Shown piece by piece: positions 53,495 through 61,658 of a stretch of 64,000 bases of DNA (its first letter is position 1; every line of letters begins with the position of its first letter). The notes beneath the pieces were generated by a model. That model worked only from the letters and a program-made list of their open reading frames with translations, did not search any database and had not been told where the DNA came from. The translations under genes and the position numbers were made by a program. Origin of the DNA: Burkholderiaceae bacterium. Its GTDB lineage: Bacteria; Pseudomonadota; Gammaproteobacteria; Burkholderiales; Burkholderiaceae_C. The DNA is taken from the NCBI GenBank assembly GCA_026125795.1, contig JAHCKM010000003.1, positions 124,001 through 188,000 of the forward strand. The letters are read 5' to 3'.

Positions 53495-53508
53495 ACCGGC
53501 GCGTGAGG

Positions 53509-54486
53509 CTACATGAACAGGTGTTCGCCGGCATTCTCGCCGCCGAGGATCACGTAGTTCACCTTGCGCAGGTCGGCCAGCAAACGGCCGCCGGCATAAC
53601 TGATCGAGCTCTGCAGGTCTTCGCGCATCTCGCGCAGCGTGTCGGCGAACTGGCCCTTGATCGGCTCGAGGATGCGCTTGCCTTCCACGTGCTTGTACTC
53701 GCCCTTGTTGAAGTCGCTGGCCGAGCCGTAGTACTCCTTGTAGAGCTTGCCGTCGACCTCCACTGTCTGGCCCGGACTTTCCTCGTGGCCGGCGAACAGC
53801 GAGCCGATCATCACCATCGCCGCACCGAAACGCACGCTCTTGGCGATGTCGCCGTGGTGGCGGATGCCGCCGTCGGCGACGATCGGTTTGGTGGCCACGC
53901 GCGCGCACCACTTGAGCGCACTCAGTTGCCAGCCGCCGGTGCCGAAGCCGGTCTTCAGACGCGTGATGCAGACCTTGCCCGGTCCGATGCCCACCTTGGT
54001 GGCGTCGGCGCCCCAGTTCTCGAGGTCGATCACCGCCTCGGGCGTGCCGACGTTGCCCGCGATCACGAACGTGTCCGGCAGCTTCTGCTTGATGTGCTCG
54101 ATCGTGCGGCGCACGCTGTCGGCATGGCCGTGCGCGATGTCGATCGTGATGTAGTCGGCGCCGAGGCCTTCGGCGGCCAAGCGATCGATCGTCTGGTGGT
54201 CGCTCGCCTTGACGCCCGAACTGATCGACACGAACAGCTTGCGCTCGCGCATGCGGCGCGCGAACGCCACGTTGTCGAGGTCGAAGCGATGCATCACATA
54301 GAAGTGATCGGTGCGCGCCAGCATCTCGGCGATCGACTCGTCGAGCACCGTCTTCATGTTGGCCGGCACCACCGGCAGCACGAAGCGCCGGCCGCCGAAC
54401 TCCACCGAGGTGTCGCACTCGCTGCGGCTGCTCACCCGGCACTTGCGCGGCAGCAGCAGGATGTTGTCGTAGTCGAAGATTTCCAT
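53509..54486 (-). CDS. guaC: GMP reductase
   Basis: The 325-residue IMPDH/GMPR family protein has no CBS domains. The catalytic Cys is C173 in [11 protein letters not shown], and the family start [16 protein letters not shown] is present. It converts GMP to IMP with NADPH. The length is that of the GuaC2-type reductase. ATG 54486 is chosen over 54498. The ccm terminator lies just upstream, so it probably has its own promoter, not identified. Confidence 0.93.
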   Translation of the reverse strand: MEIFDYDNILLLPRKCRVSSRSECDTSVEFGGRRFVLPVVPANMKTVLDESIAEMLARTDHFYVMHRFDLDNVAFARRMRERKLFVSISSGVKASDHQTIDRLAAEGLGADYITIDIAHGHADSVRRTIEHIKQKLPDTFVIAGNVGTPEAVIDLENWGADATKVGIGPGKVCITRLKTGFGTGGWQLSALKWCARVATKPIVADGGIRHHGDIAKSVRFGAAMVMIGSLFAGHEESPGQTVEVDGKLYKEYYGSASDFNKGEYKHVEGKRILEPIKGQFADTLREMREDLQSSISYAGGRLLADLRKVNYVILGGENAGEHLFM

Positions 54487-54519
54487 GGAGTGGCGCACCT
54501 TGGGCGCCGGGCGGCGGAC

Positions 54520-54553
54520 AAAAAAATACCGGGCGCGCGTTCGCAGGCCCGGT
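54520..54553 (-). terminator. Intrinsic terminator of the ccm operon
   Basis: On the minus strand a stem ACCGGGC...GCCCGGT (7 bp, 12-nt loop that can pair further) is followed by A and then seven T residues. It lies 43 bp past the ccmI stop and ahead of guaC. Confidence 0.88.
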
Positions 54554-54595
54554 GGCCGATTCTACGCCGTTCGCCGGCCGAGCCCGGACGACGGA

Positions 54596-55699
54596 CTAGG
54601 GGCCGACGACCTGGCTGATCTCGATGATCAATCCGCCGGTGCCCAGGCTCACCGGCGCAGACAGGCCTTGCAGGTCGCCGGGCTGGGCCAGCGCGCCGCC
54701 GCTCTTGCTGATGCGCGCTCCGACGATCACCTGGGGCGAGCCCGACAGCTTGGCCGCCGGCGACATCGCCATGCTGTCGTCGAGCGTGAACTTGAGCGGC
54801 AGGTCCTTCACCTGTCTGCGCAGGATGGCCAGCGGCACGCGCGAGCCGGCGGCCGCGCGCGCGAACACGAACACCGTGTCGTCCGGCGCCGCCTTGCCTG
54901 CGAGCGCCTTGGCCAGCGTCACCGTTCCGCTGACGGATGCGGTGGCGCCCGCGCTGGCCGCAGCGCCGGGCGCTTGCGCCTGCGCGGCAGGCGCAGGCGT
55001 GCCCGCCTGGCGCCGTGCCTCGTCGATGCCGCGCTGGATCTGGCGCACGAAGTCGCTGTCGGGCGCCAACTGCGCCAGCTTGTCCCAATGGCGCAGTGCA
55101 CCGGCGAAGTCCTTGCGCAGGTACGCCGCGGTGCCGGCCAGCGAAAGCGCCTTCAGGTTGTTGGGGTCCATCTCGAGCGCGCGCGCGATCAGCTGGCTCG
55201 GTTCGCCTTCGAGGTTGCGCCCGTTCACCACCGCCAGCGCGTCGGCATAGTCGGTCAGCAGGTTGGCGTCGTCGGGCTTCAAGGTCAGCGCCTGCTTGAA
55301 CGCCGGCAACGCGTCGGCGTGGCGGCCCAGCACGGCGTACGAGCGGCCCAGCATGGCCCAGCCGGTGGGATCGTCGGGCTGCTGCTTCAGGCGGTCGGCG
55401 AGCCTCTGCGTCATCGCTTCGATCTGCTCGAAGGTGATCTCGCCCTGGCCGTTCGATGCGGCCGTGCGCACCTGCGGATCGAGCGCCAGCGGCGCACCCA
55501 CCAGCACGTAGCCGGCGCCGAGCAGTGCGATGACGAAACTGGACAGACCGGCCAGCATCGGCAGCGGGCTGCGCGTGGTCTCGACGGCAGCGTCTTCGCC
55601 TTCGCCGACCGGTTGCTTCCGCGACCACCACAACGGGCGCGTCAGCAGCAGCACGGTGGCCAGCGCCATGGCCAGCGCGATCAGCACAAAGGCGGTCAA
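54596..55699 (-). CDS. ccmI: Cytochrome c biogenesis protein CcmI (TPR)
   Basis: The 367-residue protein starts at TTG, overlapping the ccmH stop (TTGA), with GAGGAGG ahead. It has two N-terminal transmembrane segments (about 2-20 and 45-65), TPR repeats (about 85-210; GWAMLGRSYAVLGRHADALPAFKQAL) and a C-terminal periplasmic beta-rich domain. CcmI holds apocytochrome c for CcmF/H. It is the last gene of the operon. Confidence 0.9.
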   Translation of the reverse strand: MTAFVLIALAMALATVLLLTRPLWWSRKQPVGEGEDAAVETTRSPLPMLAGLSSFVIALLGAGYVLVGAPLALDPQVRTAASNGQGEITFEQIEAMTQRLADRLKQQPDDPTGWAMLGRSYAVLGRHADALPAFKQALTLKPDDANLLTDYADALAVVNGRNLEGEPSQLIARALEMDPNNLKALSLAGTAAYLRKDFAGALRHWDKLAQLAPDSDFVRQIQRGIDEARRQAGTPAPAAQAQAPGAAASAGATASVSGTVTLAKALAGKAAPDDTVFVFARAAAGSRVPLAILRRQVKDLPLKFTLDDSMAMSPAAKLSGSPQVIVGARISKSGGALAQPGDLQGLSAPVSLGTGGLIIEISQVVGP

Positions 55700-56133
55700 C
55701 GCGCCTCCTCGGCCGGATCGTCGTCGGGCTCGAATCGATCGGGCGCGAGCCGCGTGCGGCGGCGCAGTGCGAACACCAGAACGCCGATGCCGCCCACCAG
55801 CAGCACCAGCGGCCCCACCCACAGCGCGACCGTGCTGCCCTTCACCGGCGGCCGGTAGCGGATGAAGTCGCCGTAGCGATCGGTCATGTACTGCACCACC
55901 TGCTCGTCGGTGGCGCCGCGCTGCAGTTGCTCGCGGATCTCGCGCCGCAGGTCATCTGACAGTCCGGCGGGCGAGTCGGCGATGGTCTGGTTCTGGCACA
56001 CCAGGCAGCGCAGCTCGATGGCGATCTTCTGCATGCGCGCCTCGAGCACCGGATCGGCGGCCGCGGGCGCGGCCTCCTTCGCATGGGCCACGCTCAACAG
56101 CGCGCACAGCAGCAGCATGAACCACCTAGCCAC
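55696..56133 (-). CDS. ccmH: Cytochrome c maturation protein CcmH (CcmL-type thioreductase)
   Basis: The 145-residue protein has a signal peptide ending AHA, the redox motif LRCLVCQNQ with C43 and C46, and one C-terminal transmembrane segment (about 104-123). It keeps the CxxCH cysteines of apocytochrome c reduced. It overlaps ccmG by eight bases. Confidence 0.95.
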   Translation of the reverse strand: MARWFMLLLCALLSVAHAKEAAPAAADPVLEARMQKIAIELRCLVCQNQTIADSPAGLSDDLRREIREQLQRGATDEQVVQYMTDRYGDFIRYRPPVKGSTVALWVGPLVLLVGGIGVLVFALRRRTRLAPDRFEPDDDPAEEAR

Positions 56134-56731
56134 TCTTCGCCCCCTGGGTCACCTGCGGCGTCCCGCCCCCCGAGGGCGGCAACGAACTCGGGAGCGGCCC
56201 GTCGTTCGTCAGTTCCTTCAGCAGGGGCACGACGCGCTGTTGCAGGATCTCGGCCGTCATCGGACCGACGTGCTTGAAGCGGATCACGCCGGCCTTGTCG
56301 ATCACGAAGGTCTCCGGCACGCCGTACACGCCGAAGTTGATGCCGACGCGGCCATCGAGATCGGACAACGACAGGTCGTACGGATCGCCGAGCTGCCTGA
56401 GCCAGGCCTGCGCGTCGTCGCGCTTGTCCTTGTAGTTGAGGCCGATCAGCGGCGCCCGCTTGGTCCTGGCGAACGCCACGATGTGCGGGTGTTCGTCGCG
56501 GCACGGCCCGCACCATGACGCCCACACGTTCAGCACCCAGGCCTTGCCGAGCATCGCGTCGCGCTGCAACTGCGTGGCGGGGTCGTCGAGGCGCGGAAGC
56601 GTGAAGCTGGGCGCCGGCTTGCCGATCAGCGGTGACGGCACCGCGCGCGGATCAAGCTTGAGACCGGCGGCGAGAAAACCCACCAGCACCAGAAAGATCG
56701 CCAGCGGGATGATGAAACGCAGGCTCTTCAT
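56126..56731 (-). CDS. ccmG: Thiol:disulfide interchange protein CcmG/DsbE
   Basis: The 201-residue membrane-anchored thioredoxin has the active site WCGPC (C74 and C77) and the conserved cis-Pro segment GVPETFVID. It reduces apocytochrome c or CcmH in the periplasm. The last 24 residues (from GPLPSS) go beyond the usual CcmG end and are read from DNA resembling the intergenic hairpin family. It overlaps ccmF by four bases. Confidence 0.94.
   Translation of the reverse strand: MKSLRFIIPLAIFLVLVGFLAAGLKLDPRAVPSPLIGKPAPSFTLPRLDDPATQLQRDAMLGKAWVLNVWASWCGPCRDEHPHIVAFARTKRAPLIGLNYKDKRDDAQAWLRQLGDPYDLSLSDLDGRVGINFGVYGVPETFVIDKAGVIRFKHVGPMTAEILQQRVVPLLKELTNDGPLPSSLPPSGGGTPQVTQGAKSG
56143..56190. 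repeat. Hairpin-element-like DNA inside the ccmG 3' end
   Basis: A CCGCCC/CCCGA/GGGCGG stem beside a C5/G3-rich motif resembles the CCCCCCGAGGGGG core of the spacer elements. Here it is read as protein, forming part of the CcmG tail. The similarity is partial. Confidence 0.4.
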
Positions 56732-58716
56732 CGTGCGGGCGTGGCCAACGGTTGTGTGCCGGTGCGCTCGCGTTCACGCTGCGTGGCGCGGTAACGCCGG
56801 TCGGTCGCGGCGAGCAGGCCACCGAGCGCCATCAGCACGCAGCCGCCCCAGATCCAGTCGACGAAGGGCTTGTAGTACACACGCACGATCCACGCGGTGT
56901 TGCCCACCGGCTCGCCGAGCGACACATAGAGGTCGCGCGTGAAGCCGGTGTCGATGGCCGCCTCGGTCATCGGGTTTTGCTGCACGCGGTAGATGCGCTT
57001 CTCGGGGCGCATGGTTGCCACCGGCTTGCCGTTGCGCGTGACTTCGACCAGGCCCTGCGCGGCCACGTAGTTGGGGCCGTTGACGTCGCGCACGCCACGG
57101 TAGGTGAACACGTAGCCGGCGATCTCGGTCGTCTCGCCGATGTCCATCTTGAGGTCGCGCTCCACCTCGTAGGTCTTGACCATGCTGACGCCGAAGGCGA
57201 ATGCCGCCACGCCGAGGTGCGCCACCATCATGCCGAGCATCGCGCGCGGCAGCTGGCGCACGCGATTCCAGACGCTGCCGCCGATGCCGCTGCCGACCTT
57301 GAGACGTTCAAACAGGTCGGTGCCCACGGCGAACACGATCCACCAGGCCATCGCGAAGCCGAGTGTCGCGAGGGCGCTGATTTTGCCGGCCGCCCAGCCG
57401 GTGGCCAGCGCCGCCGGCACGGTGAGCCCCAGCGCCCAGCGCAGGCGTCGCGCGAGATCGGGCACTTGCGCCTGTCGCCATCGCGCCAACGGACCCACGC
57501 CCATCAGGAACACGATCGGCACCATCAGCGGCACGAACACGCTGTCGAAATAGGGCGGGCCGACCGAGATCTTGCCCATGCCGAGCGCGTCCAGCACCAG
57601 CGGGTACAGCGTGCCGAGCAGCACGGTGGCCATCGCCACGACGAGCATCACGTTGTTGGTGAGCAGCAGCGACTCGCGAGACAGCAGCGAGAAGCGCGCT
57701 CCCAATCCCACCTGCGGCGCGCGCCATGCATAGAGCATCAGCGAGCCGCCGATCACGATCACCAGGAAGGCCAAAATGAACAGGCCGCGCTTGGGGTCGG
57801 TGGCGAACGCGTGCACCGACGACAACACGCCCGAGCGCACCAGGAACGTGCCGAGCAGCGACAGCGAGAACGCCATGATCGCCAGCAGGACGGTCCACGA
57901 CTTGAACGCACCGCGTTTTTCGGTCACCGCGAGCGAGTGGATCAGCGCGGTGCCCACCAGCCACGGCATGAAGGAGGCGTTTTCCACCGGATCCCAAAAC
58001 CACCAGCCGCCCCAGCCGAGCTCGTAATACGCCCACCAGCTGCCCAGTGCGATGCCCAGCGTGAGGAAGATCCACGCCGCGGTGGTCCACGGCCGCGTCC
58101 AGCGCGCCCAGGTAGCGTCGAGGTTGCCGCCGATCAGCGCCGCGATGGCGAACGCAAAGGCCACCGAGAAACCGACATAGCCCATGTAGAGCATCGGCGG
58201 ATGGAACACCATGCCCGGGTCCTGCAGCAACGGGTTCAGGTCGCGCCCGTCGGCGGCCGCCGGCAACAGGCGATCGAACGGATTGGACGTGAGCAGCATG
58301 AACAGCAGGAAGCCCATGCTGACCAGGCCCATCACCGCGAGGATGCGCGCCACCACGGCCTCGGGCAGGTGCGAGCTGAACTGCGACACCGCCAGCATCC
58401 ACAGGTTGAGCATCAGCAGCCACAGCAGCAGCGAGCCTTCGTGGCCGCCCCACACGCCGGCCAGCCGGTAGTGCAGCGGCAGCGCCGAGTTGGAGTTCTG
58501 CGCCACGTACAGCACCGAGAAGTCGTTGTGCGCGAACGAAAGCGCCAGCGCCGCGAAGGCGAACACGATCAGCAGGCACTGGGTCTGTGCCGCCGGTCGC
58601 GCCAGCGCCATCCATGAACGGTTGCCGCGCGCCGCACCGGCGATCGGCAGCGTGCCTTGCACCAGCGCCACGGCGAGCGCCAGCAGGCAGGCGACCTGGC
58701 CAAGCTCGGGGATCAT
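56728..58716 (-). CDS. ccmF: Heme lyase subunit CcmF
   Basis: The 662-residue polytopic protein has about 15 membrane segments and the WWD heme-handling motif WGGWWFWDPVENASFMPW. It attaches heme from holo-CcmE to apocytochrome c. ATG 58716 gives MIPELGQVACLL; the upstream open frame lies in the repeat mosaic. It overlaps ccmG (ATGA). The hairpin mosaic separates it from ccmE. Confidence 0.95.
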   Translation of the reverse strand: MIPELGQVACLLALAVALVQGTLPIAGAARGNRSWMALARPAAQTQCLLIVFAFAALALSFAHNDFSVLYVAQNSNSALPLHYRLAGVWGGHEGSLLLWLLMLNLWMLAVSQFSSHLPEAVVARILAVMGLVSMGFLLFMLLTSNPFDRLLPAAADGRDLNPLLQDPGMVFHPPMLYMGYVGFSVAFAFAIAALIGGNLDATWARWTRPWTTAAWIFLTLGIALGSWWAYYELGWGGWWFWDPVENASFMPWLVGTALIHSLAVTEKRGAFKSWTVLLAIMAFSLSLLGTFLVRSGVLSSVHAFATDPKRGLFILAFLVIVIGGSLMLYAWRAPQVGLGARFSLLSRESLLLTNNVMLVVAMATVLLGTLYPLVLDALGMGKISVGPPYFDSVFVPLMVPIVFLMGVGPLARWRQAQVPDLARRLRWALGLTVPAALATGWAAGKISALATLGFAMAWWIVFAVGTDLFERLKVGSGIGGSVWNRVRQLPRAMLGMMVAHLGVAAFAFGVSMVKTYEVERDLKMDIGETTEIAGYVFTYRGVRDVNGPNYVAAQGLVEVTRNGKPVATMRPEKRIYRVQQNPMTEAAIDTGFTRDLYVSLGEPVGNTAWIVRVYYKPFVDWIWGGCVLMALGGLLAATDRRYRATQRERERTGTQPLATPAR

Positions 58717-58719
58717 GTG

Positions 58720-58925
58720 GCCCCCTTGGCGCTTCGCGCCGCCTGGCCCGCAGAGGGGCCAGGCGCTCGCCAGGCGTGGCCCGTCCGCAGGGACGGGCCA
58801 CGTCCGGGCTCGCTCCCCCCGAGGGGGAGCGAAAACCGAAGGTTGCGGCGCAGGCTCACATCGCGAAGCGATGTGAAGGCGCGTAGCGCCGGCCGAAGCC
58901 AAGGCCTCCGGAGCGGCCGAGCGGC
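58720..58925. repeat. Hairpin mosaic between ccmE and ccmF, with a third copy of the 76-bp unit
   Basis: At least seven perfect stems can be drawn: 58728-58740, 58741-58764, 58775-58802 (12 bp), 58810-58832 (10 bp), 58834-58844, 58856-58876 (TCACATCGC/GAA/GCGATGTGA) and 58878-58890. Bases 58841-58901 are an inverted, diverged copy of the unit at 45841. The mosaic interrupts an otherwise overlapping operon. Confidence 0.85.
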
Positions 58926-58927
58926 GC

Positions 58928-59392
58928 TCACTTCTTGTCTCCGCCGACCACCGAACCGGCGATCTTGCCGTTGGTCTGCGTGGCGCGCTTCACCGCCTCG
59001 CTCGCCTCGGGCGGCATGTAGTTCTCGTCGTGCTTGGCCAGCACCTCGCGCGCGACGAACACGCCGTCGTCGCGCATCTGGCCTTGTGCGACCACGCCTT
59101 TGCCCTCCTTGAACAGGTCGGGCAGGATGCCGCGGTAGGTCACCGGGACGGTCTGTGCGGTATCGGTGACGACGAACTGCACGTCGGTGCCGTCGCGCTT
59201 GACGCTGCCTTCCTTTACCAGGCCGCCGATGCGAAACGTGCGGTTCAACGGCGCCTCCTTGGCCGCCACCTGCGACGGCGAGTAGAAGAACACGAGGTTG
59301 CTCTGGAACGCGTTGAGCACCAGCGCGGTGGCCACGCCAACGGCGGCGACGATGCCGCCGATCAGGGCCAATCGTTTGTGGCGGGGTTTCAT
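58928..59392 (-). CDS. ccmE: Heme chaperone CcmE
   Basis: The 154-residue membrane-anchored OB-fold protein has one N-terminal transmembrane segment and binds heme covalently at H121 in the HxxxY motif HDENY (Y125). It carries heme from CcmABCD to CcmF. ATG 59392 overlaps the ccmD stop. Confidence 0.95.
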   Translation of the reverse strand: MKPRHKRLALIGGIVAAVGVATALVLNAFQSNLVFFYSPSQVAAKEAPLNRTFRIGGLVKEGSVKRDGTDVQFVVTDTAQTVPVTYRGILPDLFKEGKGVVAQGQMRDDGVFVAREVLAKHDENYMPPEASEAVKRATQTNGKIAGSVVGGDKK

Positions 59393-59559
59393 GTCGATTG
59401 CTCCGGCTCGCGGGTGACGTCGATCAATGCCTGGTGCCGCTGGCGCCGCGCCAGCCAGGGCTCGACCAGCATCGCGGCCAGGCACACAGCGTACGCGCCC
59501 CACACGTAGAGCCCGTAACCGCCCATGGCAAAGAACTCTGCGGGGCTGCCCCAGCTCAT
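59389..59559 (-). CDS. ccmD: Heme exporter accessory protein CcmD
   Basis: The 56-residue protein, [16 protein letters not shown] onward, has a single transmembrane segment (about 15-35) and a basic tail (ARRQRHQ). It stabilises CcmC-CcmE and releases holo-CcmE. It is recognised by size, topology and its position between ccmC and ccmE, overlapping both by four bases. Confidence 0.92.
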   Translation of the reverse strand: MSWGSPAEFFAMGGYGLYVWGAYAVCLAAMLVEPWLARRQRHQALIDVTREPEQST

Positions 59560-60305
59560 TTCATCTCCTTACCGCCCACGAGCGCCCGCGCCCAGTCGGT
59601 GTGGCGCTCGCGCTCCAGCGCCAGCGCCTGCGCGCGGGTGAAGACGACCGCGAACGCATAGGCCCAGAACGAGAACATCATCAGAAGCATAGCCAGCAGC
59701 ATGGTCTGCGCCATTTTCGGCGCTGCCGTCATGCTGATGGTGGCGCCCTGGTGCAAGGTGTTCCACCACACCACCGAGAAATAAATGATTGGCACGTTGA
59801 CCGCGCCCACCAGTGCCAGCACCGCACCCGCCTTGTCGCCGCGCACCACGTCGTCGATCGACGATACCAGCGCGATGTAGCCTAGATACAGAAACAGCAG
59901 AATCAGTTCCGACGTCAGACGTGCATCCCACACCCACCAGGTGCCCCAGGTCGGCTTGCCCCAGAACGAGCCGGTCCACAGCGCGAGAAACGTGAACATC
60001 GCACCGGTCGGCGCGATCGCGCGCGCCAGCATCGAGGCCATGCGCGCGTTGAGCATCCAGCCGATCGCCGCCCAGAACGCCATCGCCAGGTACAGGATCA
60101 TCGACAGCCAGGCCGCCGGCACGTGGATGAAGATGATCCGATACGAGTTGCCCTGCGTGGCATCGACCGGTGCGACGAAGAAGCCGATGTACAGCCCGCC
60201 CAGCGCAAGCACGATGGCCACACCCCACAGCCACGGGTTGATCGCGTTCACCAGCGCATAGAAGCGCGACGGTGCGGCGAAGGTGGTCCAGCGCACGGAA
60301 CTCAT
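59556..60305 (-). CDS. ccmC: Heme exporter subunit CcmC
   Basis: The 249-residue protein has six membrane segments and the WWD motif [19 protein letters not shown]. It loads heme onto CcmE. Its C-terminal tail ends GGKEMK. It follows ccmB by four bases. Confidence 0.95.
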   Translation of the reverse strand: MSSVRWTTFAAPSRFYALVNAINPWLWGVAIVLALGGLYIGFFVAPVDATQGNSYRIIFIHVPAAWLSMILYLAMAFWAAIGWMLNARMASMLARAIAPTGAMFTFLALWTGSFWGKPTWGTWWVWDARLTSELILLFLYLGYIALVSSIDDVVRGDKAGAVLALVGAVNVPIIYFSVVWWNTLHQGATISMTAAPKMAQTMLLAMLLMMFSFWAYAFAVVFTRAQALALERERHTDWARALVGGKEMK

Positions 60306-60309
60306 GGTG

Positions 60310-60978
60310 TCATTCCAGCGCGATGCGCAATGCCACCGCCGTGGCCAGCGGCGCGATCAGCGCGGTGAAGATCAACAGCGCGCCCAAGAGCGAAAAATGC
60401 CCCGACGCCGAAATGCCGCTGTCCACGGCGCCGACCGCGCCGCTGCCGAAAATCAGCGCGGGAATCGTCAGCGGCAGGATCAGCAGGATCAGCAGCACGC
60501 CGGCGCTGCGCAAGCCCAGCGTGAGCGCGGCGCCCACGCCGCCGAGCAGGCTGAGGATCGGCGTGCCGAGCAGCAGCGCCCCCACCAGCGTGGTCAGCGC
60601 CGGCACGCTCATGTCGAACAGCAGGCCGATCACCGGTGCGGCCAGCACCAGCGGCGCGCCGGTGATGGTCCAGTGCGCGGCGGCCTTGGCCGATGCGATC
60701 AGCGTGGGCGGATGCCCCGACAGCAGCATCTGCTCGAGCGAGCCGTCGGCATGGTCCAGCGCGTACAGGTTGGCCACCGACAGCATGGACGCGAGCAATG
60801 CGCACACCCAGACCACGCCGGCGGCGATCAAGCGCAGCGTCTGCGGCTCGGGACCCACGCCCACCGGAAAGAGGCTCACCGCGACGACGAAGAAGACCAC
60901 CGGCAGCAGCGCCTCCACGCGGCGGCGCAGCGCGAGCCGCAGGTCACGGGCGTAGACCGCTGCGAAGGCCGTGCTCAT
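60310..60978 (-). CDS. ccmB: Heme exporter subunit CcmB
   Basis: The 222-residue membrane protein has six hydrophobic segments and the CcmB features DHADGSLEQMLLSG and LRSAGVLLILLILPLTIPALIFG. It is the permease partner of CcmA. It overlaps ccmA by four bases. Confidence 0.95.
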   Translation of the reverse strand: MSTAFAAVYARDLRLALRRRVEALLPVVFFVVAVSLFPVGVGPEPQTLRLIAAGVVWVCALLASMLSVANLYALDHADGSLEQMLLSGHPPTLIASAKAAAHWTITGAPLVLAAPVIGLLFDMSVPALTTLVGALLLGTPILSLLGGVGAALTLGLRSAGVLLILLILPLTIPALIFGSGAVGAVDSGISASGHFSLLGALLIFTALIAPLATAVALRIALE

Positions 60979-61658
60979 CGGGGGGCAAAGGCATCGAGGT
61001 CGAATTCGGCCATATCCGGCGCGCCGCCGCCAGGGGGCAGGTGACTGGTGAACAACACGCTGCCGCCGCGTGCGAGGTGTTCATGCAGCAATCGATTGAC
61101 CGCATCGATGCCGTCGATATCGAGCGCGTCGTAAGGCTCGTCGAGAATCCACAGGGCGGCCCGGCGCTCCAGCGCCAACCGCGCCAGCGCGGCGCGCCGA
61201 CGCTGGCCCTGCGACAGCGTGCGCACCGCCGCATCGCCGCGCGATTCCATGCCCACGCGCTCCAGCGCGTCACGCAGCGAAGCGCGATCGTGCGCACGGC
61301 CGTGCAGGCGGGCAAGAAACTGCAGCGATTCGAGCACCGTCAGGTCTTCCTTCAATGCGTTGGCGTGTCCGATGTAGACGCGCACCGCGGCATAACCGGA
61401 TGCACGCCGCACGTCGACGCCGCCCCAGCAGACGCGCCCCGATTCCGGGACGGACAGGCCCGCCGCGAGACGCAGCAGGCTGGTCTTGCCGCGCCCGTTG
61501 CGCCCGCGAAGCCAGGTGCTCTCCCGCGCCCGCACCTGCAGGTTCACGCCGCGGAACAACAGCCGGCTGCCGCGTCGGCAGGCAAGATCGGTGAGTGTGA
61601 GTGTCGGCAGCTCCCCGGCGTCAGAACTCGTAGCGGGCACCGAGGGAGTAGTTGACAC
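60975..61658 (-). CDS. ccmA: Heme exporter ATPase CcmA
   Basis: The 227-residue ABC ATPase has Walker A GRNGRGKT (52-59), signature LSQGQRRRAALARL and Walker B LWILDEPYDALD. The best start is a GTG at 61658, which overlaps the upstream barrel gene by 38 bases; a second in-frame GTG at 61640 also overlaps. Neither has a clear ribosome binding site, so the exact start is uncertain. It leads the ccmABCDEFGHI order. Confidence 0.92.
   Translation of the reverse strand: MSTTPSVPATSSDAGELPTLTLTDLACRRGSRLLFRGVNLQVRARESTWLRGRNGRGKTSLLRLAAGLSVPESGRVCWGGVDVRRASGYAAVRVYIGHANALKEDLTVLESLQFLARLHGRAHDRASLRDALERVGMESRGDAAVRTLSQGQRRRAALARLALERRAALWILDEPYDALDIDGIDAVNRLLHEHLARGGSVLFTSHLPPGGGAPDMAEFDLDAFAPR

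Noticed and set aside
53495..54442. Upstream extension of the valS frame
   Set aside because: It overlaps guaC on the same strand in another frame; ValRS homology begins at 53494.
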